DNA of 64,000 bases, taken from assembly GCA_963825405.1 (NCBI GenBank), contig CAWGTB010000003.1, positions 186,001 through 250,000 of the forward strand. The letters are read 5' to 3'. Below, piece after piece: positions 36,453 through 44,777 of the stretch; within the stretch, counting starts at the first letter, position 1; every line of letters starts with the position of its first letter. A program made the position numbers and the translations under genes. This stretch comes from JACPNO01 sp963825405 (GTDB taxonomy: Bacteria > Acidobacteriota > Terriglobia > Bryobacterales > Bryobacteraceae). Below the pieces are notes generated by a model, which did no database searches, was not told the origin of the DNA, and was given only the letters and a program-made list of their open reading frames with translations.

Positions 36453-38297
36453 TTACGGTGTCCATGGTGGCGACGGTACGGTTGTCGGCTGGGGCGAAGG
36501 CGGCGAGGAGTTAGTGGGTGAAGTGGTTGTGCTGCCGGGCGGATAGGTGGGGTCGATCGGCGTAACCGAGGGGGTCTGCGCCGGGTTAGGCGGCAGCGGG
36601 CTTGGCGACGTGCACTGGCACGTAGACGGCGCCGACTTAGGGATGTTTCCGTACTTCGGGTTCAGTTGCAGCACGGGGTCCTGCAGATCGCCTTCCACCG
36701 CGCCGATAGAACAGCTACTTCCCTGCGGACGGTGGCGGCCGTAAAGATCGACCCCATTCACCGGCGACGCCAGGCACGCCGTCAGGTCGCCCGAACCCAC
36801 GGCTGGACCACCCCAAAGCGGAGTGAACAGCGAATCGAAACCAGGATCGGCCACTGGAATCGTCGCTGGACATCCGGCGGCGGGAAACTGCAGATTCTGC
36901 CCGGAATCGTGCAGTATGCTCTTCCAAACATTGTTGTCGCACCCGCCGGCGGCGTTGTTAGCGAACGCGGTGTTGTGAAAATTAACCAGCCGCCACGGCT
37001 CAGGGTTATTGAGGTCCGCCGTCGGCCAGAATGGCGAGATGGCCGGACCGCCTTGATTGCCGGCGATGGTGACGTTGGTGAACAGAACCGCCGAGCCATG
37101 CATCACACTGCCGCCGACCGAGGTATTGCCCGTGAAGACGGTGTTGGCGATGACATTATTGCGCGGCGCAAAGGATGAAACCTCGATGGCTCCGCCGGAT
37201 TTTGCGGCCACGTTGGCGGTAAACAGAGCCCGCGAGAGCGTCACTTGAGAATTCGTCCCGGCAATCGCGCCGCCGGTATTGCTGGCCACGTTGTTGGCAA
37301 AGATCAGAGCCCGGCCTTGCAAGGCGTTACTGTTTTCGAGGAACGCGCCTAAATGAATCGCGCCGCCGTCCTGGGCATGGTTGCCGATGAATTGAACATC
37401 GGCGAATTGCAGCACCCGGCCGGCGGTGGTGGATGGCTCGAACGCAATCGCGCCGCCTTGCAGGTCCGCCGTATTGCCGGAGAACACGCTGCCCGAAATT
37501 TGCAATCCTGGCGCCGTCTTCGAAAGGAAGAGTGCGCCGCCGTTCGAGCCGTGATTACCTGTGAACTGGCTGCTGGAAATGACCGTGTCGCAGCTTGAAA
37601 CTACTGCCGTCGACGTGCTTGATGAAAACTGGGAACTGATGATATTGAGCCGGCACGAGTCAAACGTACTCCAGCCGCTGGCTGTGATCTGGCTGCTGTT
37701 GATGGTGACAATCCCGCCGGGGCTGGACATCGGATTCACCGACGGTCCATGGATTTTGCAGCCCGTCAGGCTGATATTCGGCGCGTGGATGGCGATGCCT
37801 TGCCCATTGGAGAAATCGGTATTGGTAGCGGTGATCTGGCCCGCCGTCAGATTGATCGCAGAGTTGGAATCGGCAACGGTTGAATTGTTGATCGCAACCG
37901 CGCCGCTGCCGGAAACAATGCCGGCCGGGCGAATCACGCCGCCGATGGCCGCAGGCAGAGGAATGCCGCGGCGGAGTGTCAGCCCGTTGATGGTAAGTAC
38001 CGTATCTGCATTCGACATCATGAACATGGACATCGTGCCGCGCGCATCGAGCGTGATCGTGCCGCCGCCATCGATTTGCGTGTTCACGCTGACGGCGTAG
38101 GTCATGGTGATGGGAATCGTGGTTCCAGCCGGGCAACTGAACGTGATGTGGCCGCCCGCCGCCATCGCGCGGCGGAAATCCATGCCGGCCACGGGTTCGT
38201 TGTCGGCCGAGCACAGCGTGACGACGGCGTCAGCCGAGGCTGTGCCCGACAGCAAGAGCGTGGCCGCTAGTAGAGCTGCGATTTTACGGTCCAACAT
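36453..38297 (-). CDS. Secreted parallel beta-helix protein with proline-rich tail
   Basis: 614 residues from the ATG behind GGGGAG, with signal peptide KIAALLAATLLLSGTASA. The body is made of short repeats characteristic of right-handed parallel beta-helices: INNSTVADSNSAINLTAGQI, FSGNTADLQGGAIAFEPS and FANNVASNTGGAI, the pectate-lyase/choice-of-anchor-Q type. The end of the helix has GRHRPQGSSCSIGAVEGDLQ, typical of that group. The last ~60 residues are Pro/Ser/Thr-rich and disordered. Related proteins bind or cleave polysaccharides or act as surface adhesins. The start overlaps the end of the upstream 877-residue gene by 14 bases, so the two are translationally coupled. Confidence 0.75.
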   Translation of the reverse strand: MLDRKIAALLAATLLLSGTASADAVVTLCSADNEPVAGMDFRRAMAAGGHITFSCPAGTTIPITMTYAVSVNTQIDGGGTITLDARGTMSMFMMSNADTVLTINGLTLRRGIPLPAAIGGVIRPAGIVSGSGAVAINNSTVADSNSAINLTAGQITATNTDFSNGQGIAIHAPNISLTGCKIHGPSVNPMSSPGGIVTINSSQITASGWSTFDSCRLNIISSQFSSSTSTAVVSSCDTVISSSQFTGNHGSNGGALFLSKTAPGLQISGSVFSGNTADLQGGAIAFEPSTTAGRVLQFADVQFIGNHAQDGGAIHLGAFLENSNALQGRALIFANNVASNTGGAIAGTNSQVTLSRALFTANVAAKSGGAIEVSSFAPRNNVIANTVFTGNTSVGGSVMHGSAVLFTNVTIAGNQGGPAISPFWPTADLNNPEPWRLVNFHNTAFANNAAGGCDNNVWKSILHDSGQNLQFPAAGCPATIPVADPGFDSLFTPLWGGPAVGSGDLTACLASPVNGVDLYGRHRPQGSSCSIGAVEGDLQDPVLQLNPKYGNIPKSAPSTCQCTSPSPLPPNPAQTPSVTPIDPTYPPGSTTTSPTNSSPPSPQPTTVPSPPWTP

Positions 38298-40917
38298 AGT
38301 TCGCGACTCCCCATCCGCGGAAATCCAAAGTGACGGCTTTGCCCGGGTAGCGAGGATTCTTGATGTGCACCAAAGGCCAGTCGTTCTTGTCGACCAAATC
38401 GCCATCCGCAGTGCCCCAGTCTTTCCAGCCGTTTTCCGCGGCGCCGTTGATGGCTGTGAGCCCAGTCTTGTTGGAGTCGAGAATATTGGCGGTGGGATCG
38501 AACTCAATCTTGCGGCCATCGGTGGCGAAATACGTGCAAGGCAATGAGACGGCCGCGTTTATGCCCCCGCCACCGGCAACCATCGCAGGTGCGTCGGGAA
38601 TCAAATTGTCGGGATTGCGGCCGACCACTCCGCTTTGAAATTGTTGAAATGCCGCCGCACTGGGCGCTGCTACATCCACGGCTTCCAGGAATCCAAACGT
38701 GTTGCAATGGTCCGCTGCTGCGAGACACGGCTTCTGGTAGAGGGCTACGTAAACCGGCGGGCCGGTCTTGTAAACGTCGCAGGACGTGGTATCGAAGAAC
38801 GACCAGTTGCCCGGCCCCTTCACCAGGCAGGCTTGAATATCCGGCGGAATCCATAGATTCAACCCACACACAAAGCCGCGTGTCACACAGAGATTGTGAT
38901 CGTAGCTGATGGCGGGATCGCCGGTGACGCCCTGCACCCGGACCCGCAGGCCTTGAAACTGGAGAAAGTTCCACATGGTGGCTTGGTTAATGCCGCTGGG
39001 AAACATGATGGTGGTGGGAACGGCGGCGCCCCTGTCGTCCGCCTGGCCCATGCCGAGAATGCTGGAAGAGTAGTCGGTAATGACGCCGCCGGCGGTTATG
39101 AGGAAACCTCTGCCGCTTGAATAAGCCTCTGCTCCGCCGTGCCGGAATCGCTGGAAGTACGGATCCGATTTTCTGATTCCCAGGTCGAGAACCAGTTCAT
39201 TCGGTTGATACCAACTCATGGCCGCGAAGATGGCTTCACCCGCCAGCAAGGTGGGTGCGAAAGGAATCGTCAGCGGAGGTGGCGGCGGGAACACGGGAAT
39301 CAGAACCTCTCGCATCGCCGGTTGCGGACTCAACTGTTGGGTTTGCCCGCTGTAAAGCAAGGCTAAGGCCTCCTGATGATCGGCCTCGTTGGCCGTGAAC
39401 ATCACGTTTTGGCCGGCCTCAATAATCTTAGGGACGTCGGACATGTGGCGCCGGAATGGGACCAAGCGGCGGCCCTGATTGCTGCCGATCGCGAATTTGG
39501 CCACCGCGTACTCAAGCACCAGACGAGCGGCGGCGGACATCTCCGGATCGTCGGCAAAGTCGTAGAGATTCAAGACGGCGCCGATGGAAAAAGATTGATA
39601 CGGGCGGGCGTTGTATTCGGTGAAATCGGTCAACAGGATCGACTGCAGCCGCTGCAGCAGCCAATCGTGCACATCTTTTTGCGCGTGATTGAGATTGTTG
39701 AGACGGTCCGTGTCCTCGGCTCGCGTCAGGTCGTCGCGGATCAGTTGATTGTTCAGATAGCGGCTGGATTCAATCATCAGGCGATGGTTTTCCGTCTCGG
39801 GAACGCGGGTGGATTGAATCACGGCATCGGTTGCCACCGCCGTATCCACCGCGGCCACGATGATCGGATCGGCCGCGGCCAGAGGCGGAAACAGCGCCGG
39901 AACCGCGACGTACCAGTGCTTGATCAGCCAATCCAGAAAGCCGCCGAGGTCGTCGCCGACCTGCTGAAAGAAGCCCGGATCATCCACCCGGTCGGTGGCC
40001 GAGCCCTGGGCATTTTCGGTATCGCCGCAGCCAGTGATCGCGTAGTCGGCCTGGCCCAGATTGATGTCGGCGATGATGAGCTTTTCACGAATGTAGTCGC
40101 GCACGTCCGGAAACAGAAGAGGGATGCGCGACCCGTGGGTCTTAACGTAGAGCCGGTCCAGGTAGAGGGCGCGCATGAGGGCTCGCGTGGAGAAATCCCA
40201 ATTGCCGTCAGCGTCGGTAAGGGTTTTGAAAACGCCACAGGGCATGCCGGCGCCCGTGCCCATTTGTCCGGTGACATAAACCTGCTGCAGGGCGGTGTTG
40301 AATTCTTCACGCAGGCAGTAGGATGAGACCGAATAGTTGATGGTGTAGACGCCATCGCTAAGGGTCACTTTGGTGATGACCTGATTGCAGTCTTCGCCGA
40401 AGTTGCTGGCGAAGTCCGCATTGAGACCCTGTCCGGTGAGGTCGGGCATGCCAACCATGCTGTTGAGCTTGCTGGCATATTGCACCAGCCCATTGCCGAT
40501 GGGAGGGCCTGCGATCTCATCCGGCGGAACATCGCTGGCCTTCAAAAGAACCCGTTGGGTGCAGGGTGCAGCTTGCGCCAGGCGCATGGCGCCGCTCGAG
40601 TCGGGAAGTCCGGCATACCAATACATTTTGGCCAGCGGAGTATTGATGGCATCACCGGTGCTGCTACTGGCATGCTTGTCGCCCCAGCTTCGGGTGGCCG
40701 CGAGAAACTGAACTTCGGTGCCGCAGGCGATAAATGCAATCACCGCCTGCTGACGTTGGGGTATCGTCTTAACGGCGCTCGCTCCGTCGGTAGGCATGGG
40801 CGCGGCGCCGCCCAAAGTCAGATCGATCTGAGCATCCGGGTCGGTTTGCGCCAAGCCTCCAATGGGAATCAGCAAGACGGCAGAAAGCAGTACGATGCTC
40901 CAAACGTTGGCGGACAT
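38284..40917 (-). CDS. Large secreted protein of unknown function, possible alpha/alpha-toroid core
   Basis: 877 residues with signal peptide SIVLLSAVLLIPIGGLAQ. No family is recognised with confidence. The central part (about 375-490) reads ENHRLMIESSRYLNNQLI then EYNARPYQSFSIGAVLNLYDFADDPEMSAAARLVLEYAV, wording like the helical toroid of heparinase/alginate-lyase-type proteins; that is inference from pattern. The C-terminal third is beta-rich with several cysteine pairs, consistent with an exported protein with disulfides, and ends in VTLDFRGWGVANYVGP. It is the first gene of a pair with the beta-helix protein. A polysaccharide-acting role is plausible for the pair but unproven. Confidence 0.6.
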   Translation of the reverse strand: MSANVWSIVLLSAVLLIPIGGLAQTDPDAQIDLTLGGAAPMPTDGASAVKTIPQRQQAVIAFIACGTEVQFLAATRSWGDKHASSSTGDAINTPLAKMYWYAGLPDSSGAMRLAQAAPCTQRVLLKASDVPPDEIAGPPIGNGLVQYASKLNSMVGMPDLTGQGLNADFASNFGEDCNQVITKVTLSDGVYTINYSVSSYCLREEFNTALQQVYVTGQMGTGAGMPCGVFKTLTDADGNWDFSTRALMRALYLDRLYVKTHGSRIPLLFPDVRDYIREKLIIADINLGQADYAITGCGDTENAQGSATDRVDDPGFFQQVGDDLGGFLDWLIKHWYVAVPALFPPLAAADPIIVAAVDTAVATDAVIQSTRVPETENHRLMIESSRYLNNQLIRDDLTRAEDTDRLNNLNHAQKDVHDWLLQRLQSILLTDFTEYNARPYQSFSIGAVLNLYDFADDPEMSAAARLVLEYAVAKFAIGSNQGRRLVPFRRHMSDVPKIIEAGQNVMFTANEADHQEALALLYSGQTQQLSPQPAMREVLIPVFPPPPPLTIPFAPTLLAGEAIFAAMSWYQPNELVLDLGIRKSDPYFQRFRHGGAEAYSSGRGFLITAGGVITDYSSSILGMGQADDRGAAVPTTIMFPSGINQATMWNFLQFQGLRVRVQGVTGDPAISYDHNLCVTRGFVCGLNLWIPPDIQACLVKGPGNWSFFDTTSCDVYKTGPPVYVALYQKPCLAAADHCNTFGFLEAVDVAAPSAAAFQQFQSGVVGRNPDNLIPDAPAMVAGGGGINAAVSLPCTYFATDGRKIEFDPTANILDSNKTGLTAINGAAENGWKDWGTADGDLVDKNDWPLVHIKNPRYPGKAVTLDFRGWGVANYVGP

Positions 40918-40983
40918 AGGCGTTACGTAAGGCCGCTATTTTCTCACAAGAAGAAGCGATAAACTCAGTGACGAGGAGACGCC

Positions 40984-41877
40984 ATGGAAAACCAGAAGAA
41001 CTCACCGAAGAAGGATGCGCCCGGCGATATCGCGCGCCGCGATCTTGTCGCTTTCTCAATGGCCGCGGGTCTTGCCGCAACAGCGGGACAAGCCTCGGCA
41101 GCGGGCCTGGAGGTAGTAGAGACCGCTGTCGAAATCAAGACTCCCGACGGCACCTGCGACGCGGCGTTCATTCGCCCGAAGAATGGATCTCACGCCGGCG
41201 TGCTGATCTGGCCCGACGCTTTCGGCTTGCGGCCCTCGATGCGCGGTTTCGCCAAACGTCTGGCCGCCGACGGATATTCCGTTCTGGTGCCCAATCCTTT
41301 TTATCGCGTCGAGAAAGCTCCCTTCACGGATGCATCCAAATTCGATTTCTCAAAACCGGAGGACCGGGCGAAGCTGCAGCCGCTGATGGCGTCCGTGAGT
41401 GCAGCAGGTAACGCGGAGAAAGATGCCGTGGCTTACGTCGCTTTTCTCGATGCGCAAAAAGAGGTGGACAAGGCGCGGAAAATCGGCACGCAGGGTTACT
41501 GCATGGGCGGGCCGCTAGTGGTGAGGACGGCCGCGACCTTGCCGAATCGCATTGGCGCGGGGGCGTCGTTCCATGGCGGCGGCCTGGTCAGCGAAAAGCC
41601 GGAGAGCCCGCATTTGCTGGCGCCGAAAATCAAGGCGCGGATGTATTTCGGAATCGCCTCGAACGACGACGCCACGCAGCCGGACGCCAAAGACAAATTG
41701 AAAGAAGCTTTCGCTGCCGCCCACGTGCCCGCCGAGATCGAAGTCTACGCGGGCGCACTCCACGGATGGTGCGTGCCCGATATGCCTCTCCGCAACGGCG
41801 CGCCGATTTACAACAAGCCGGATGCCGAGCGCGCCTGGGGAAAACTCATGGCGTTGTACAAGGCGGCGCTCGCCTGA
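40984..41877 (+). CDS. Exported dienelactone-hydrolase-family protein
   Basis: 297 residues, ribosome site GAGGAG. An N-terminal Tat-like segment (ARRDLVAFSMAAGLAATAGQASA) precedes a dienelactone hydrolase domain: VLIWPDAFGLRPSMRGFAKRLAADGY, the nucleophile elbow GYCMGG at about residue 172 (Cys, as in true dienelactone hydrolases), ASNDD with the acid and ALHGWCVPD with the histidine. The classical reaction opens dienelactones of aromatic degradation; exported homologues may hydrolyse other esters. The stop TGA is immediately followed by the next ATG, opening a run of five coupled genes. Confidence 0.82.
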   Translation: MENQKNSPKKDAPGDIARRDLVAFSMAAGLAATAGQASAAGLEVVETAVEIKTPDGTCDAAFIRPKNGSHAGVLIWPDAFGLRPSMRGFAKRLAADGYSVLVPNPFYRVEKAPFTDASKFDFSKPEDRAKLQPLMASVSAAGNAEKDAVAYVAFLDAQKEVDKARKIGTQGYCMGGPLVVRTAATLPNRIGAGASFHGGGLVSEKPESPHLLAPKIKARMYFGIASNDDATQPDAKDKLKEAFAAAHVPAEIEVYAGALHGWCVPDMPLRNGAPIYNKPDAERAWGKLMALYKAALA

Positions 41878-42654
41878 ATGCTTGCTTTTCTTCGCTCTCC
41901 GGGCGCCGTTGCTCTCACTGCCGCGATAGCGCTCACGGGCTGTTCCGGGGGCAGGCAGCAGCCAATTCAGAAGAGCGAGACAGCCTATTTCAAGGCCGAC
42001 CCTGCAACAGCCGGCACGGTATCGGGACGAATCCTTTTCGCCGGGAAGAAACCGCAGCGCAAGGTCGTCGACATGGATGAAGATCCGCAATGCAGCAAGC
42101 TGCATAAGACCGCAGTCATCAACGATGCGATAGCGGTGAACCGGAATGGAACGTTGGCCAACGTGTTTGTCTATGTAAAAGAAGGGCTCGGCGGCAAACA
42201 GTTCGAGCCGCCAGCGGTTCCTGTCGCCCTCAACCAGAAAGGCTGCTGGTTCGAGCCGCGAGTGGTGGGCATGCAGAGCGGCCAGATGCTCACGGTGACG
42301 AACTCCGACCCGGTAACGCACAATGTTCATCCACGGCCGCAGGCTAATCGCGAGTGGAATCAGAGCCAGTCGCCGGGTGAGCCGCCGATCAACCGGCGGT
42401 TCATGCACCCTGAGGTAATGATTCGGGTGAAATGCAATATCCATTCCTGGATGCATGCCTGGATCGGCGTTGTCGATCATCCGTACTTTGCGGTGACGGG
42501 TTCGGACGGCGCCTTTGAGCTGCCCAATCTGCCGCCCGGGGCTTACACGATCGAGGCATGGCAGGAGAAGTTGGGAAGCCAGACCCAGCAAATTACGGTA
42601 GCGCAATCGGGCAAAGCGGTGGTGGATTTTACTTTCCAAGGAGCGGATGAATGA
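41878..42654 (+). CDS. Cupredoxin-like/carboxypeptidase-regulatory lipoprotein
   Basis: 258 residues. A lipobox ALTGC at about 19-23 marks a lipoprotein. The core (about 125-200) has NSDPVTHNVHPRPQ and VKCNIHSWMHAWIGVVDHPYF, placing His, Cys, His and Met as in a type-1 copper or plastocyanin-like site. The rest, GAFELPNLPPGAYTIEAW, is a carboxypeptidase-regulatory-like fold. Similar proteins occur in Acidobacteria and Planctomycetes next to electron-transfer or methylamine-utilisation-like genes. It may carry electrons at the outer membrane or bind copper. It starts directly at the stop of the hydrolase and overlaps the next gene by ATGA. Confidence 0.75.
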   Translation: MLAFLRSPGAVALTAAIALTGCSGGRQQPIQKSETAYFKADPATAGTVSGRILFAGKKPQRKVVDMDEDPQCSKLHKTAVINDAIAVNRNGTLANVFVYVKEGLGGKQFEPPAVPVALNQKGCWFEPRVVGMQSGQMLTVTNSDPVTHNVHPRPQANREWNQSQSPGEPPINRRFMHPEVMIRVKCNIHSWMHAWIGVVDHPYFAVTGSDGAFELPNLPPGAYTIEAWQEKLGSQTQQITVAQSGKAVVDFTFQGADE

Positions 42655-43715
42655 GACGCGTTTTTCTTGCAGTGAGCACGGCGATGTTTCTCGCGGGATG
42701 CTCGAGCGCGCCGGTCGCGACCGAAAAAGCGGCGAGCAAAGTGGAAGCTCCGAAGCCGGGCGGCTACCGGATTTATGCCACCAACGAAATTTCTGGTGAC
42801 CTGAGCGTGATTGATTCCGGGAGTCTCGAAGTCATAGCGACGGTTCCGCTCGGCAAACGTCCGCGCGGCATCCACGCCAGTCCCGACCATCGCACTCTCT
42901 ACGTCGCGCTCAGCGGTTCGCCGCCCGCCGGACCTGGCGTTGACGAAAGCACGCTTCCGCCGCCAGATAAGAGCGCCGATGGTATCGGTGTGTTCGATGT
43001 CGCGCAGAATAAGCTGGTGCGCGTGATCAAAGGCGGCTCCGATCCCGAGAACTTCGACGTAAGCTTCGATGGCAAGACGCTGTTCGTCTCAAACGAAGAC
43101 GCATCCGGCGTCAGCTACGTCGACGTCGAGACGGGTGCGGTCACCAAGACGATCAAGACCGGCGAAGAACCGGAAGGCGTTAAAATCACGCCCGATGGAA
43201 AGCTGGTTTACGTGACTTCCGAGGAGGAGGGAACGGTTTCCGTTGTCGATATCGCGGCGGGAAAGAAAATCACGTCCATCAAAGTGGGCCGCCGCCCGCG
43301 CACGATCGCGTTCATGCCCGATGGCACGCGCGCTTATGTCAATGCGGAAAATGATGGTGGGGTGGTTCTGGTAGATACGGTCAAGAAAAAGATGATCAAA
43401 GCGTTCCCGCTGGGCGAAGCCGGAGCGACCAAGCCGATGATGGTGCTGTTGTCGGCGGATGCCTCCAAGCTTTACGTGAGTGGCGGGCGGGCGCACAAGG
43501 TCTTCATTCTCGATACCGCCACGAACCAGGTGACGGGTTCTATCGAAGTTGGAAGGCGGCCCTGGGGCATCGCGCTTTCACCGGATGGCAAGACGCTGTT
43601 CTCTGCCAATGGACCGTCGAACGATATTTCCGTAGTGGATTTGGCGACGCAGACCGTGACCAAGACGATCAAATCCGGCGGCAGTCCCTGGGGCGTGCTC
43701 ACTCTGGCAAACTAA
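42651..43715 (+). CDS. YVTN-family beta-propeller lipoprotein
   Basis: 354 residues, lipobox FLAGC at about 15-19. The rest is a seven-bladed propeller of YVTN repeats: IYATNEISGDLSVIDSGSLE, TLFVSNEDASGVSYVDVETG, LVYVTSEEEGTVSVVDIAAG, and so on to ISVVDLATQTVTKTIKSGG. Such propellers bind ligands or partner proteins at the cell surface, and some sit with c-type cytochromes and PQQ dehydrogenases, as in this neighbourhood. Starts in the stop of the preceding lipoprotein gene (ATGA). Confidence 0.85.
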   Translation: MRRVFLAVSTAMFLAGCSSAPVATEKAASKVEAPKPGGYRIYATNEISGDLSVIDSGSLEVIATVPLGKRPRGIHASPDHRTLYVALSGSPPAGPGVDESTLPPPDKSADGIGVFDVAQNKLVRVIKGGSDPENFDVSFDGKTLFVSNEDASGVSYVDVETGAVTKTIKTGEEPEGVKITPDGKLVYVTSEEEGTVSVVDIAAGKKITSIKVGRRPRTIAFMPDGTRAYVNAENDGGVVLVDTVKKKMIKAFPLGEAGATKPMMVLLSADASKLYVSGGRAHKVFILDTATNQVTGSIEVGRRPWGIALSPDGKTLFSANGPSNDISVVDLATQTVTKTIKSGGSPWGVLTLAN

Positions 43716-43716
43716 A

Positions 43717-44331
43717 ATGGATATGCGTATGCGGCTTCATTCTTTGGTTCGATTGCTGGGCGCTGTCCTGCTCGCCTCGTTGTCCCTTTTCGCGGAGGCG
43801 GAGAGTTGGCGCATCGACCCGCTACATAGCGCGGCGCACTTCAGCGTGCGCCACATGATGATTTCGCGCGTTCGCGGCGAATTCACCGGGGTCGCCGGCA
43901 CGGTCTTGTACGATGCGCAGAATCCTGCGCAGTCGTCGATCGAAGCTACGATCGATTGCAGCACGCTCAATACCGGCGTCGCCAAACGAGATGCCCAGAT
44001 GCGAGGGCCGGATTTCTTCGACGTGAAACTTTATCCGGTGATGAAATTCAAATCGAAAAAGGTAGAACCTGCCGGCCCGTCCAAACTAAAAATGACCGGC
44101 GATCTGACGATCAACGCCATCACGCGCGAGGTGGTTTTGGACATCGATGGCCCCTCACCCAGTGTGAAGGACCCGCGCGGCAACGAACGCATCGGCCTGA
44201 ATGCGACGACCAAGTTCAACCGCAAGGATTTTGGCATCGTCTGGAACGAGGTCATGGAAAGCGGCGGCTTTACCGTGGCCGATGAGGTTTCGATAGATCT
44301 CGATATTGAGTTGATCAAAGCAAAGAAATGA
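43717..44331 (+). CDS. Exported YceI-family protein
   Basis: 204 residues. Signal peptide (LLGAVLLASLSLFAEAES) then a complete YceI lipocalin-like domain: WRIDPLHSAAHFSVRHMMISRVRGEFTGVAGT, KRDAQMRGPDFFDVKLYPVMKFKS and KFNRKDFGIVWNEVMESGGFTVADEVSIDLDIEL. YceI proteins bind polyprenoids or other lipophilic molecules in the periplasm; many occur near cytochromes. One base separates it from the YVTN gene, and its stop overlaps the Sel1 gene start (ATGA). A second, more distant YceI homologue lies at 52386. Confidence 0.86.
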   Translation: MDMRMRLHSLVRLLGAVLLASLSLFAEAESWRIDPLHSAAHFSVRHMMISRVRGEFTGVAGTVLYDAQNPAQSSIEATIDCSTLNTGVAKRDAQMRGPDFFDVKLYPVMKFKSKKVEPAGPSKLKMTGDLTINAITREVVLDIDGPSPSVKDPRGNERIGLNATTKFNRKDFGIVWNEVMESGGFTVADEVSIDLDIELIKAKK

Positions 44332-44777
44332 TCGCGCGATCCGGTGTTACGGCATTCTGCTTCATGCTCGCTATGAGCGCTGCCCAGCAAGCGCCGCGGC
44401 CCAGCCTGCGCGAGCGGGCAGCGAAAGGCGATCCTGAAGCCCAGTTCAATCTCGCCAAAAATTATGAAGCCGGCCGCGGGGGACTAAAGCGCGATTACGT
44501 GGAAGCCGAACGCTGGTACCGTCGCTCTGCCGAGCAAGGCGATCCCTTCGCGCAGGCCAGCCTGGGCCTACTGTTTCGATTCGGCAAGGGCGTGACGCAG
44601 GACTACGTGGAAGCTTACAAGTGGTTCTATTTGGCGGCGACTCGGACCACCGGAAGCGACCAGGAATCCATTCTCGAGCTGCGCAATTCCACCCGCACGC
44701 ACCTAACAGCCGAACAGATTGCCGCAGCCGAGCGGTGGGCTCGCGATTGGCAGCCGAAACCCGTCAAATCTCCATAA
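44328..44777 (+). CDS. Small exported Sel1-repeat protein
   Basis: 149 residues. Short signal peptide (about 1-19) followed by two or three Sel1-like repeats: AAKGDPEAQFNLAKNYEAGRGGLKRDYVEAERWYRRSAEQG and DPFAQASLGLLFRFGKGVTQDYVEAYKWFYLAA. Sel1/TPR-like repeats mediate protein contacts. Last gene of the five-gene coupled series; its end overlaps the convergent PQQ propeller gene by 14 bases. Confidence 0.78.
   Translation: MIARSGVTAFCFMLAMSAAQQAPRPSLRERAAKGDPEAQFNLAKNYEAGRGGLKRDYVEAERWYRRSAEQGDPFAQASLGLLFRFGKGVTQDYVEAYKWFYLAATRTTGSDQESILELRNSTRTHLTAEQIAAAERWARDWQPKPVKSP

Noticed and set aside
39376..40326. 316-codon plus-strand frame opposite the 877-residue gene
   Set aside because: Antisense shadow; low-complexity composition, no ribosome site and the opposite strand has a signal peptide and coupled neighbour.
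41515..42639. Long antisense open frame opposite the dienelactone hydrolase and lipoprotein genes
   Set aside because: Its translation is rich in Arg/His and has no family text, while the plus strand carries clear motifs; it is a GC-driven shadow.
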